Below, in pieces: positions 22,300 through 33,987 of a stretch of DNA of 64,000 nt; positions within the stretch are counted from its first letter, which is position 1, and every line of letters starts with the position of its first letter. The stretch comes from Phanerochaete sordida (Eukaryota; Basidiomycota; Agaricomycetes; Polyporales; Phanerochaetaceae). Made by a program: the position numbers and the translations under genes. The stretch is taken from positions 1 to 64,000 of the forward strand of contig BPQB01000097.1 in the NCBI GenBank assembly GCA_019973155.2, read 5' to 3'. The notes under the pieces were generated by a model that was not told the origin of the DNA, ran no database searches, and worked only from the letters and a program-made list of their open reading frames with translations.

Positions 22300-24880
22300 C
22301 CTGGTGCTGCGCTCCTTTGCTTGGATATCTGGATGTATTTATCTCTGCTGTTCTCACATGCCTACGCGGCTTTTCAGGATGTCTGTGCGTGATGAAGTTG
22401 AAGGAAATGGCAGCCTTGAAGGACATAAAAGAATACCCCGAGTCCTTGCGCGGCTCGGGCGTGACCTCGATAACCATGCACTCACACTCCCTGTACACCT
22501 CTTACTAGCTCCCAGAACCGCCCGCACCTCGCATCCAAGCCCCACGTACGTCACACTGATCCCATCATTCCCCAGGACACTCGACCAAGCACAGACGGTA
22601 AGCACCCCGACTCACCCAACATGCCGGCCCTGGACTCACACTCTGCTCGTATCCCAGGGCCGAAACACTGCGTGCTCTCTGCTCCGCGGTCGCGCGCGGG
22701 CCCAGGCAACGCGCTCCGCCTATACCAGCTCCGCGCTGCACGCACCGCGCGCAGACGCACACAGGGCGGGCACGCCGGTGCGGGCGCCGTCTCGATACGT
22801 GGCTCACGGGTCGCTCAGCCCCATGCTGCCCGCGGCCGAGGCCACAACGGACGAGAACGCTCGGGCGGCGCCGAGCGTTGGCGGGCTTCGCGCCCACGAG
22901 TCACGGAGAGGCTGCGGCGCACGCGAGCCGCGCACGATGGCGCGTGGCGGGCAGCCCTGCGAATTATATCGCGGATTTGGCGGGCACAGAGAATGCTCAT
23001 ACCACGATTTTGGGGTTGGTGCGTCTGCTGGGGTATGCTGTGTGGAGGGGGGCTGACGATATACGCATGATGTCGAGATGCCTCTTGCTTGAGGCCTGGG
23101 TATGTTAAGTTCTGCCGTGACGGTAGGCCTACCTGGTCTGGTCGGGAGCTTCGGTCCTTGTCGCTTGCTTGACACAGAACGCCAGGCTATTCGAGGAGCG
23201 TAGTGACTCATTCTGGATTTGCCAAAGGTTTGCCCCTTCTGCTCACTCGGCGTGAATCTGCGTTGATGTTTGGATGTGCAGGGGTATTTGTACATCTCGA
23301 CGAAGGCATCTGGCTGTCGAGCTGCGTAAGCTCACTGGCGGCGGCGTAATATCGCAGGGCGGATCTCTGCTCCGCAGAAGGTATTTCGTGCCCAGATCCA
23401 TTTTTTGCCTTCCCTTCCGCTCCTCGAGGAAGCAGACTTCAAGTAAGCTTCCGCTCGGCACCCCCTACGGCTGACATCATCAACGCGACCGGCTCATCGA
23501 CAGCGTTGACTCGCTTCGGGAACCGGTCAGCACCCCGTGCTCGGGCTACCAGTATTCACCTCGCGCAGATTGATTTGCCGATTGCTCACGGAGGCGTCGA
23601 AACCCCGTAGGCATTCCAATATGACGACCCCCCGGGTCTTGACTCACAAGCTCCTCAGGTACATGCTGCACACTGCCAAACTGATGGACGTAACGAGCAA
23701 GAAAGAGCGTAAGGATGTCGTCGGGCCGCACCTCCAGGTTCTCCTGCCGCGGGTGCCAGCTCGGTTGTCCACGCTTGCACGTCTGCTGGCGCGCCGAGGC
23801 TGCCCTCATGCACCCGCGTCGACGATAGGGCGCGTGTGAACAGGGGATCCGCTGCCTCGAGGCAGCTGCGGTCGCGAGCCGCCCCTAGCGGTCCGCGGGT
23901 GACGGCCCTGCGGACGGGTCCGTGGATATTCCTGATAGACAGGGTGTATCGCGCGCTGCTTGGGCTTTTTCCGGTGCGTGTGCTGGACCTTGATGTGCAG
24001 ACTGAGGCTGACGATATGCGCAGGTCGTTGATTCCTCCGGGTCTGATGCTTCATCTCTTGTCTGGATCCCTGGCTGTGTCTATCTCTGCTGCTCTCACAT
24101 GCCTCTGCGGAAGAATGCAAGGTACTCAGGAAAACACTCAAGGCAACACTGTGCGGCGCGACCTAAGCGCGACTTCGGAAGGTCGTGCACTTCAGAGGTT
24201 CACGGAAATCTCTGACTCGCTTAGAGAGCCGGCCGCACCCCGTGCCCGGGCTGCAACAGCGCTCTATGTCGATCTGGACTCCACGTACGTCGCGCCAATG
24301 TCACAATTACTTAGGGCACTGTTGGCTGAGCGCAGACAGTAGGCACCCCGACCTCCCCACGTGCCGGCCCCGGTCTCACATGCTGCTCTTATTTCAGCAG
24401 TGCACAGAATCCGTGTTCTCGAGTACTCAGTCGCGGGCCACATCCCGCATCTGGGCTCCCTGAGCAGTGCCTCACGCCAATCCTAGATCTGCGTCTCACG
24501 AACCTTCCGCAGTGGCACACAAAGTCAGCACTCTGACATGACGACAGTCGTGGGTCTCGATTCACAAGCTTCCTAGTCACAGGCAGCGTGCCGCAGCATC
24601 CGCGACCACAACGGGCAAATGCGAGCATGCAGGTGTCATCGAGCACTGCCTCCTTATTCTGCGGGCGCGGATCCCATCCCGACTGGCGAGTCACCCACGG
24701 CCTGCAGCGCGCCGACGCCGACCTCGTGCCCTCGCATCGATGGCAGCGCGCGCGCGACGATTGTCATCGCCTCCTCGAGGCGGCCGTGGGCGCGAACAGC
24801 ACCCGGCGGTCCGTGGTCGACGGCCCTCCAAACGGTTCCGCGGTTTTTTCCTGGCATAGAAAGGGCCTTGCGAGCACGGA
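22300..24880. repeat. Mosaic of diverged duplicated segments upstream of the ABC gene
   Basis: Segments recur in direct order with heavy divergence. About 22325-22700 matches about 24055-24440, sharing TATCTCTGCTG(T/C)TCTCACATGCCT, CCACGTACGTC and CAGACRGTARGCACCCCGAC. About 23615-23930 matches about 24540-24860, sharing ATGACGAC...CTTGACTCACAAGC, CCTCGAGGC(A/G)GC and GCGGTCCG. Several shared blocks are flanked by intron-like GTACGT...CAG signals, so they may be relics of a duplicated spliced gene. No open frame runs through, and no family is recognisable. 22223-22300 is the 3' flank of the FAR-17a gene. Confidence 0.5.
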
Positions 24881-24928
24881 AGACCTGCACCATTCCCTCT
24901 CCAGAGGGACTTGTCTTTCGAACCCGCA

Positions 24929-27567
24929 ATGCCATCCCAGAAGGACTGCACGGAGAAGGACGAGCGGCGGCGCGGAGCCGACGCACACCTCGGCGAGGTC
25001 CCAGAAGGCCTGCGGACGATGCAGCTTGGAGTGTGGCGCGTCGTCCTGGAGCCGACACCGACGTTCCAGGGATTCTCTCGTTTGCTCTCGCTGCGCAAGC
25101 TGAACGAGGCCTTCGGCGCGAACTTCGTCGCCCGATTCCTGGGAGACGTCTGTCGCCTGAGCCCGGGCTGGTTCATGCTGTACTGTGGGGCGGTCGCGTA
25201 TCTATGTGTCGACGGCGCGGTGAAGCTGATTCTGATGAATCGGCTGTTTAACTGCGTACGTTCCTACCGATTGCATCGCGCCCGTAGCTGACGCTGCGAG
25301 TAGATCGAGCAGGCGGTCCTTTCGGACAACTTTGATGCCAGAGTGGTCGTCGAGGCGCTCTTGCTGCGCATGCTTTTCGTCGGCATCGGATCTTTCTTCC
25401 GCTGGCTCCAGTATGTTTTTGCGACAAGACTGAAAGCGTGCTCTGATATATTTCGCCGAACAGGGAGCACGCTGAGCTCATTCTCTCCGCCAGTCTCGAG
25501 ACATTCTTCACCGTTGGTATCATGGAGAAACGCCTGGCAGCGGACCTCCAGGTTTCCGAAGGCGAGCCATATCAGGCTTGTCCTCGTATATATTCCTCCT
25601 GATTGCGCCTACTGCTAGAAAGCGACAACGGGTACCTGACGGGCAACAGCCTGCGATGGCGCCTTCGCAGCACGTTGAATGAGCTCTTCGACCTGATCCA
25701 GACCGTCGCGTCACTATTGTCCCAGATCTACGTCGCGGCGCGTCTGGTGCGCTCGCAGGAGGCGGGCCTGGTGCTCGTCGCACTGGCGCTCCTGCACCCG
25801 CTCTGCAAGACGTTTGGTAAGCGCAAGCTGTATGGGCAGCGTACGTCTCGCGGCTGATATGGTGCTTGCGTGTGCTGACATGCCGGATTGTAGTTGCGGT
25901 GTGGTACGCGAGCAGCCATGCATTCCGAAGGCTCGTCGCGCTGTTCAGTATCTCTACGAATCCGAGGTTTACACAGGAGATTATCGGCGGCGGGTTGAAA
26001 GAGTATCTGCTAGCTGGTAGGGAGGGCTACTCTCAAGAGTTTGAGGGTACATCTAATAAATTTCTGCACAGCTTACCGAGAGACGGCTGCGAAACTCGAG
26101 GAACTGCCGTGCAAGGAGCCGGATGATATGTACCAGCACGCCGATAGTCCATGGTGGGAAACTATGGTCTCGGTATCAGAGGACTTTCCACTTGTATGTG
26201 TCTCCTGTCTTCACTTCAGAACGATACTCAACGGGTATTATAGGCATTTTACATCGGAACAGCAGTTCTCGCGGGACAGAAGCCCTCGCTGCCGTTCCTG
26301 GCCACTCTGCAGCAGATGTCCGCCAGCATACGCGAAGCCATCTCGCGCTCGGAGTGGATGAAGTCCACAATCGAGAACACAATCATGCACCTGAAGGCCT
26401 TCTACTCCGAGGTTCCTGGGCTGAGAACTGGTGGATCACTGCCTTACCCGCCCATGGAGAAGCGCAGCGGCGATGGGATGTGCATTGAGTTTAGGTGCGC
26501 TGGTCATTTTAATCGCAAAGCGAGACTATCGGACTCAATTCAACTGCAGAGATGTGAGCTTCGCGTACAAGGGCATGCCAGAGGATGTCCTTGCCTTGCG
26601 GCACTTGTCCTTTACTATCCCAGCGTCCGCACTTGTCGTCATCGTGGGCGCGAATGGCAGCGGCAAGTCGTCTATCGTGAAGCTTTTGACGACCCTGCAC
26701 GTCCCTTCCGATGGATCTATCGTCATCGATGGCAGCGCAGCGGAGGAATATATCGTGGACGACTTGCGCGCCTCAACCGCATTGTTGACGCAAGACCACG
26801 GAATATTCCCGCTGACCATCGCGGAGAACATTGGTCTTGGCGACCCGGGTGCAGTTGTGGACATGCAGAGGGTGAAGGAGGCGGCACGTCTGGGCGGTGC
26901 AGCAGAGTTCATTCAGAAGCTCCCCCAGCAATATGAAGAAATCATTCACCCTGTGGACACTCTCAGACCGTACAGATACCCGCTGCCCGAGGGCACGCTC
27001 AAGACGTTCGCCGACCAGGTTGAGCGAAAGAAGGATGTCTCCGGTGCGCGCTGCCTTATGCAGGCAGAACCTGGTCAGACGATCCCGTGCTGACGATCGT
27101 GCTAGGCGGCGAGAAGCAGCGACTGGCAGCGTGCGTGCTCATCTCCGCTTTGGCAAATGACCTCGATTGACGTCTTCGCCGCAGGGCACGGACGTTTATG
27201 CGGCTCATGGCGCGCCGGACGCGCCTGCTCGTCGTCGACGAGCCCACGAGCGCGATGGACCCCGAGGGCGAATGCGCGCTGTTTGAGGCGCTCCGGGCAA
27301 GGCGTGAGGGTCGCACCCTCGTCTTCGTCACGCACCGCTTCGGGCACCTCACGCGCCACGCGGATCTCATTCTGTGAGTGCGACGTGCGGCCTGGACGGC
27401 GCGCCCGCTCGGGACTGACGTGCCCGTTACGTCTGGCCAGGTGCATGCAGGACGGCAGGCTTGTGGAGTCAGGCACGCACAAGTCGCTCTTCGCGCAGAA
27501 CGGCGTATACAGGAAGTTGTACGATGTTCAAGCTCGTGCGTTCACCGAAGGCGTCGAACACAAATGA
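24929..27567 (+). CDS. ABC transporter, half-size-like (paralogue 1)
   Basis: Eleven exons (24929-25255, 25304-25410, 25464-25585, 25619-25816, 25894-26016, 26072-26193, 26244-26494, 26550-27043, 27106-27130, 27185-27373, 27441-27567) give 694 aa in frame. The N-terminal ~400 residues hold poorly conserved membrane helices. The C-terminal part is a full ATP-binding domain: Walker A GANGSGKSS, Q-loop LLTQDHGIFP, signature VSGGEKQR split by two introns around a 25-nt exon, Walker [13 protein letters not shown] and H-loop VTHRFG. It is a membrane ATPase of unknown substrate. Exons 2, 5, 6, 9 and 10 have the same lengths as the matching exons of the paralogue at 27895, which it faces tail to tail. 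The third intron is only 33 nt, and one intron found in the paralogue is missing here. The start is the first ATG. Confidence 0.88.
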
Positions 27568-27894
27568 TCTTTATAGGTACGCCCAGAACTGAGTGAGGTT
27601 CTCATCGCAAAGAAATGCACGTGAGCTAACCCGACCACACGATAGGTTCAGAAAGCCCGAGGTCTTCGTGGGTAGACTGCTTACGATTCGACCATCACTG
27701 GTGTACACACTTATTTTATATGAGCCATGTACAGATGAGGTGCACAAAAGAGACTTTCTAGTCTTGCGATTGAAGGTTCATGTCCGAGCCACTTGTGTCA
27801 TATAGATAAGATTAAGATATGCGGAAGATAGATACGAATATATGCATGGTGCTGGTGCATTAATACGGCGCGCGGAATATATGGACTCCGAGCT

Positions 27895-30543
27895 TTAAGC
27901 ATGTATAGCTGAGGTGAAACCGTCGGCTTGAACGTTGTAGAGTTTGGCGTAGAGCCCGTCGGATCTGAGCAGCTCGTCGTGGGTACCTGTCTCGACTACA
28001 TTTCCATGATCGACACAGCTTAAAATTAGGACGCGTTAGTCCGTGAGACTTCGCCATGGGATCCAGACGCTTACAGGATCTGGTCGGCGTATTTGGTCAG
28101 GTGCCCGAATCGGTGCGTCACGCATATCATCGTTCGCCCCTGCTGTAGCTCACGCAGCTTTTCGAACAATTGATATTCGCCGAGGGGGTCCATCGCAGAC
28201 GTTGGCTCGTCGATGACCACCAGGCGTGTCTTTGGAGACATCAGGCGCATGAAAGCTCGAGATCTGGGACGCGGATATGTTAGTCATGCCTTCCACATTT
28301 GAAGACGCAGATGAACAGCTACTCACGCTGCAAGACGTTGTTTCTCGCCACCTGCAAGCCGTAAGGTCAGGGCCACCGTTAGCGGAGAAGACGACGATTA
28401 CGTACCCGAGACGTCGGTGAACTTGTCGAGATCATCCATCGCCTTCCTCAGGGGGCCGTCCTCGATGTAGCCGAGCGGGTTGACTGACGGAACGGGGTGT
28501 AGGACGGTGGACCACGCCTTCGGCAGACGCGAGACAAAGTCCGCAGATCCTCCGAGCCTCGCGGCCTCTTGGACACGGTACTCGTCCGCAATGTCGTACG
28601 GGTCGCCGAGCGCGATGTTCTCGGATATCGTAAGCGGCAGGATATTGTAGTCTTGCGTGAGGAGCGCGGTCGCCTCGTGGCGGTCGAGCGGGCGGTACGC
28701 CTGCGCGTCCACGCCGTCGATCAGGATCTCGCCTGCGGTCGGCGGGTAGAAGCCGGAGAGCAGGTTCGCGATGGACGTCTTGCCGCTGCCGTTAGCCCCG
28801 ACGATGACGACAAGTGATGAGGGCTTGATGTGAAAGTCCACGTTCTGCAGGGCGAACTTGTCGCTTTCGCTCTGCGGGTAGCGGAAGGACACGTTCCTAG
28901 GGGTTCTTGAGTCTATGACTCGATAGTGAGGCCTTCGCTACGTACCTGAAATGAATTTCCATGCCGCGCTGGTCCTTCCTGTCTACTGCAGGGTAGCGAA
29001 CCTTGTGTGCATCAGCCTTCAGCTTTTCCGCATGAGCATCGATCTTATTGTAGATCGTGCGGATAGACTCCAGGCTGCGGTAGAGGTTGGACATAACGTA
29101 AGAGAGACGGGATACGGAGTGTCGAAGGCTGAATGACGCCTGTTCTATCATTGTGAGGCACGACAGCGACGTGTGACGCGGATGCAGCAGTGCACTTGCG
29201 CCCACAATAAGCTGCGAGGCATCCCATGAGCAGCGGCGTTTATGTCAACGGCGTAATGCTCACCACGGGGAGGTTGTTGATTGAGTCCGTCAATACTTTG
29301 GATGCGAGGGTGCTGTGCCCGGGAAGCAGATGGTACGGCACCTCATCGGAGATGTCCCCGAGAGCCTGACGAGCCAGCCTGTATTCTGAGACCCGAAGTC
29401 AGGCTTAAGGCCACGGAGGTATAAGCGCGAGGATCAGCGTACCGTCCACGAGGTGACGACCGAAGGCGCCACCGATGAGGTCCTTCCGGTAACTGACATC
29501 CATCGCGACGGTGTACAGTGCGCGCATCCGGAGGTAAAGCTTGTCGGTTATTTGCGCTAGGTACGCTGCGGCTAATGTAAGCGATCGCGGAATTGAATGT
29601 ACTCGAGGACGTGCTCACCTTTCGACTGCAGTGGTTCGGCAAGGACGGCATCGGAGAAGAGCTTGGCTATGCAGACCACCAGTATCATCCAGCCGTCCTC
29701 GCGCGACTGCGTCATCGAAACGACGAGGAGGATCTGGCTGCCTGTAGCACAGAGGGCATCGACTGCCTCGAGGATAGCATACAGGGTTCCCCATGCAGAC
29801 GGCGGAGTGAAATCACAAGACTGATCTAGGAGATGTTAGACGGTACAGTTCTGCATAGCGTCCGCACAAAGGACGTACATGAGGTCACGGCGACGTAGTC
29901 CATGTCGACTTGCGCTGCGGAAATATGAGAACCATGCTGGCGAGATGAATTGGCAAAGCCTACCTTCCATGGCTCGCTCCTCGAAGTAGAGCTTGATACG
30001 TGTCGACAGTATCGGGTCCGCCATGGAGCTGCAAACATATGTCATCAGACCGAGGGACAGTACTACAGGCTAGTCTGCCTACGTCAGGTGGCGCCATACC
30101 GCCAATGCAGCGCTGATAAAGACCCGTGCCACGAGCCAGAATACGATATCCTGAGTATCAGGCGTTCCGGAGGCGAGACCATCCTCGATCTGACAAGATC
30201 TGGTTATCAGCGACACCAGCCGTGACTTCGACTTTGGGCTCAAACGTACCGATCTGATAACTTGATTCGAGAAATAGATGGTGCATGCGTCCTCGAGCCC
30301 GCGTACCAGGCGCGAGAAGATGCAAAAAAGGAACAGGACCGGACCGAGGTGGTAGATGTCGACAAACAGGCGGAGAAGGTGCTGGTCTAGGACGGCCTGC
30401 CTCCACTTCTGCAGGCTCTGGGTCCACGACGCACTCAAATGGCAGGGGTCGGCTTCGTATATGACGCGCCACATTCCAACGTAGGTGCTGGCGAGGGATG
30501 GAGGGAGTTCGTCATGGAAACCGGTGCTCTTCGACGGCTTCAT
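27895..30543 (-). CDS. ABC transporter, half-size-like (paralogue 2)
   Basis: Twelve exons on the minus strand (30543-30250, 30189-30083, 30028-29964, 29914-29879, 29825-29619, 29565-29443, 29385-29264, 29211-28946, 28896-28406, 28351-28327, 28263-28075, 28018-27895) give 682 aa in exact frame; all introns are 48-63 nt with clean GT-AG ends. An N-terminal membrane region is followed by one ATP-binding domain: Walker [11 protein letters not shown]-loop [10 protein letters not shown], signature VSGGEKQR, Walker [13 protein letters not shown] and H-loop VTHRFG. It begins [15 protein letters not shown] with no signal peptide. It is the intact partner of the convergent gene at 24929, whose stop is about 330 bp away. 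Substrate is unknown; a homodimer or a heterodimer with the paralogue are both possible. A TATATAG element sits 70 nt upstream of the ATG. Confidence 0.93.
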
Positions 30544-30613
30544 CTTGAGCTTTGAGAGATGGGAAAGTTGGGACGTGAGGAAGTTGGTGGAACGAAGACG
30601 ATGGTCGCTCACC

Positions 30614-30620
30614 TATATAA
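30614..30620 (-). promoter_or_regulatory. TATA box of ABC paralogue 2
   Basis: TATATAG on the minus strand, about 70 nt upstream of the ATG at 30543. Confidence 0.6.
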
Positions 30621-33150
30621 CGACACGCCTCGGCACTGGGCGTTGGAGGCAACTCCGACGAAGCAAGCGGGAAGGGCATGTTCGGAGGCTGTGGACGTCG
30701 GCGGGCTGGGAGTCCTGAGCGGGTCAGCGGAGACGGAGCACGAATCTGGCTTCACAAGTCAATACCTGGTCGCTAATCGTCGTGCTCGGTGAAGAGTGGC
30801 ACTGCTTCGATGTTGTATGGCGTAGCCTACGCGACAACGGAGGCCGGCGGCGTATGATACACAAGGCCCGTGACTCCTGAGGCCTTCATGACGATGGCGA
30901 CGATCGCTGCCAGACTCGTTTCAATAGCTCCGAACCTCGAATCTGGAAGCATGATTCCTAACTTTAAGACACGATGCGCGGGCCGCCGCGTTATTCTCCT
31001 AGGAGAGAGGGGATGGGTAGAGACTATGAATGCCAGCAGGCTATTCGTAGGGAGCAGAGCGGGAGCGGGACGTGCCCGTAGTACAGAGCTGACCCTTCAG
31101 CCGTTACACGTATTGGGGCACCGCTGAGCTGACAGCGTCGCGCACGAGGCCAAGAGTACCATCACCTAGCCGACAGGAAGCGTCAGTATTTGTTGCTAGT
31201 CCCGGAAGGGAACAATGGAACCGCTTGCCTTGGGGAGGCATAAGTATGTCACCGTCAATAGAGCACAGGTCCGGGACCGTGGCGCACGATAGAAAACTTG
31301 AAGAATCCAAACACGGAACCGCACGACTATAGCTAGATACAGGTCGGGAGAGGGGACCCCGGGGCTACGAACCACGGGAGAACTCGACGGCTGCTGTGGT
31401 CGGACTTCAAAATTTGAGCGGAATGACTTCATGTGAAAGGAAGACGAGACGTTGCACGAGTCCTCGAGGCCTACATGAATGACAAGGCGGGAAGTGTCAG
31501 GTGGTCGGAAGTGCCTAAATGTTTGTGGGGAGGCTGAAGCAAGGTTGCAGCATGCTCCTCCAACGTCGATCTCCTGCGTCGAGGAGGGGTGGGAAATCCG
31601 TGAAAACAGATGAAATCGATTAATGAAATGCACACGAGGATAGGTACGCATCGGGTGGCTGTAGACGACCGGTTGCAGGCCGGCACGGGTCGGATGTTGA
31701 CCTTCCTCGCGATGTTTCTCAACTTCGACAGATTGCCTCGAGATAGACTTTTCGTGACTTCATGGGGTTCAGCTCCTTCTTGTGCCGAAGCCAGGGGCTC
31801 AGTCATGTCGAACGATGCTGAAGGCCTGGCCGTGCTCGATCGAGGCCATTTCCGCCGAGGGTGAGGACTCGTCCGGGTCTTCGCAGCTGTCCAAGAGGTG
31901 TACTACGGAGACTACAAGCAACGAGACGCAGCTTGACACTCGTTTCTGACTACAGGAAGCCGGGTGCAGTGCGAGAGGGAAGACATACGCGAAAGTCAAG
32001 GTGGGCGTCCTCCGGAGACCGGTCGCGGCCAGGTTAGCGAGCGCATCAGCGCGCCGGGACGACCGCCGCCTTTTCCCCGGAGCAGCATTAGTGGCGGGGA
32101 AGCTGAGGTCTCCGAGCGTACAAATCGCAAGTAGACGTGAAAATACCAGCGCATATGGAGTCACCTACCCTACGGGCCAGAGAGGCGATAAAGCTCGCGA
32201 CATAGCAGTCTCAACAATACGTGGCGCTACCCAGCGCTTTGCGATATTGTATTCTGACGCAGGCAGCTGCTTCGGTGATGAAATACGAAGTAAAGGGGCG
32301 GTTGTTGCCTTCGCGCCGGCTGCGCTGATGAACACCGGCGTATGTTGTACCGAACGATGCCCCTCGTCTCTCATTTCGGGATCTCAAAAGTAGCTTCTGC
32401 GCGAACTCACTTCGTACTCACCGCTTGGCATAGAAGAGCGACCCATGGCGATGCTCGGATCCCAACAAGTGCATCTCCGGGCTGGGCTTCTCCGCAGCGA
32501 AAGGACGCACTAACCGGAAGGGTATGTGTGAGAAGACACAGAGGGGGACGGCCACTGCCACAGCTGACGGGCCTAGACCTTATGGCAGTCCTGCGAGGGT
32601 TCTTGTGCCTCAGCGCCTGCAGACCTGCTACTGTAGTAGGGCCGGCGAAAGAAAACTCAAGATGAGCTCCCTCCTCTGAGCGCACAGCCCTCAATTCAAT
32701 ATGTGTATAACCTGCGGGGTGAATACTCGTTTTGTGGGGCAGGGCTAAAGGCGGGTGAGATTCGCATGAGACTCGCCTCCGATTGCAAAAGCCTGGGCGT
32801 GGCGTTCAGCTGAGTTTGGGCGACAACGATGTACCCGGATCTTGAGACCATCGCCCTGACAGCACCCGAATGAGATGCGCATGGCGGCGTTGGATAACGA
32901 GGTGAGAAAAAGCGCACCGCGAAGTGGGCAGTCGCCTCTTCACGGCAGAGTCTAGACGAGTCTCTCGACCGTAAGCAGCATTCCATGGATAAAGTGGAAT
33001 TGACACACCAGATATATCTTCGCAGTGGTACTCCCGCGCGGGACAGTCCGAACATATGCAGAAGGCAGGGCGAAGTGAACTTGAAACAGAGCGTGAACGA
33101 CTGGGGATGACTAAAAGCGTTATAGCAAATACATAGCTACCATAGCTCGT
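30621..33150. other. Intergenic, no supported gene
   Basis: Composition is ordinary (about 52% GC). Minus-strand frames between 31196 and 31806 have moderately protein-like composition but no start, domain or splice pattern I trust; a decayed F-box-like gene was considered and not supported. The remainder holds only short frames. Confidence 0.5.
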
Positions 33151-33254
33151 GCTTCCTTGGCTCAGTCGGTAGAGCGTAGGTCTCATACTTCGGTGTGATC
33201 ACTCAACAAGAGTGAGTAATCCTAAGGTCGTGAGTTCGATCCTCACAGGGAGCA
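33151..33254 (+). tRNA. tRNA-Met(CAT), elongator, with 31-nt intron
   Basis: The acceptor arms GCTTCCT and AGGGAGC pair (one G-T) and are followed by discriminator A. The D-arm is GCTC...GAGC, the anticodon stem TAGG/CCTA, and the T-arm GTGAG-TTCGATC-CTCAC. The anticodon CAT lies in the loop CTCATA and is followed by an intron of 31 nt inserted after position 37, the standard site for nuclear tRNA introns, leaving a 73-nt mature tRNA. The T-T pair at 31-39 and the stem sequences resemble fungal elongator rather than initiator tRNA-Met. Confidence 0.95.
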
Positions 33255-33987
33255 ATGATAAATCGTGATGGTCTTTTTTGTCGAACATAACAATTCATGT
33301 ACCCGCCAAGCAACAACAGCGCGCCGTGGAGTCCTGAGTCCTGACTATGATGATAGGCATAGTATGATATAGTGTATACTGCGGACTACTAGTGAGCAGG
33401 GCCCAGGGGCCGCAGCAATCACCAGTGAACGCGGCGCCACTACGAATCGCAGCCCCGAGTGAACATCAAGTTACTAGGGAGGCCTTACGGTGGCTTCTAT
33501 ATCCGCAACAGCAAGCCACTAAACTATCCGGGGCCACATCCTCCTAGTTCTGGTGTACAGAAGTCTCATTTCCGCGAAGGTATGTACAAGAACGACGACG
33601 ATGAGCGAAACAAGAAGAGCTAGCGACGCATGAACGAGTGTGGACAGACAGGGAAAAGTGCATGTGCGGAGCAGTCAATGCGGGGGTACTATGATACACA
33701 TGTGGTGCTTGAGTTGTGCCAGGCCCAGGAGCGAAGAAAACGTGCGAAAGGCTAACAAGGAGCGGGATGGATACATGGAATTAATATCGTCAGCGGCGGG
33801 GGAGGGGGTCTCTCTGCGGTGCGGGTCTCTGCGTGCGTGCGCGTGTCTCGTGTGTCCTGCGTGCGGTGTATGTCGCGGCGCGCGCCGCGCCTTCCGTTGC
33901 GCGTGCGCCGCCCCGCGGGCGGGGCGCGCACGCTCCGTGGGCCGGGCGGCCGGGTATCCGTGGGGGTATCGCGCCGCGGCGAGCCGT
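33255..33987. other. Intergenic after tRNA-Met; tRNA-like fold at 33452-33534
   Basis: No coding gene. On the minus strand, 33534-33452 starts GCCCCGGATAGTTTAGTGG, which has an A-box-like start, and ends CTCGGGGC, which pairs with the beginning; inside it a 7-bp hairpin GTGGCTT/AAGCCAC forms. There is no T-arm with TTCGA. It may be a decayed tRNA gene or a chance fold. From about 33.78 kb the sequence becomes GC-rich and is probably the 3' flank of the receiver-domain gene. Confidence 0.4.

Noticed and set aside
24911..24928. Upstream TTG start for the first ABC transporter
   Set aside because: Nuclear fungal genes start at ATG; the in-frame ATG at 24929 was used.
31196..31806. Possible F-box-like gene remnant
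   Set aside because: Composition is vaguely protein-like but there is no F-box motif, start codon or consistent splice pattern.
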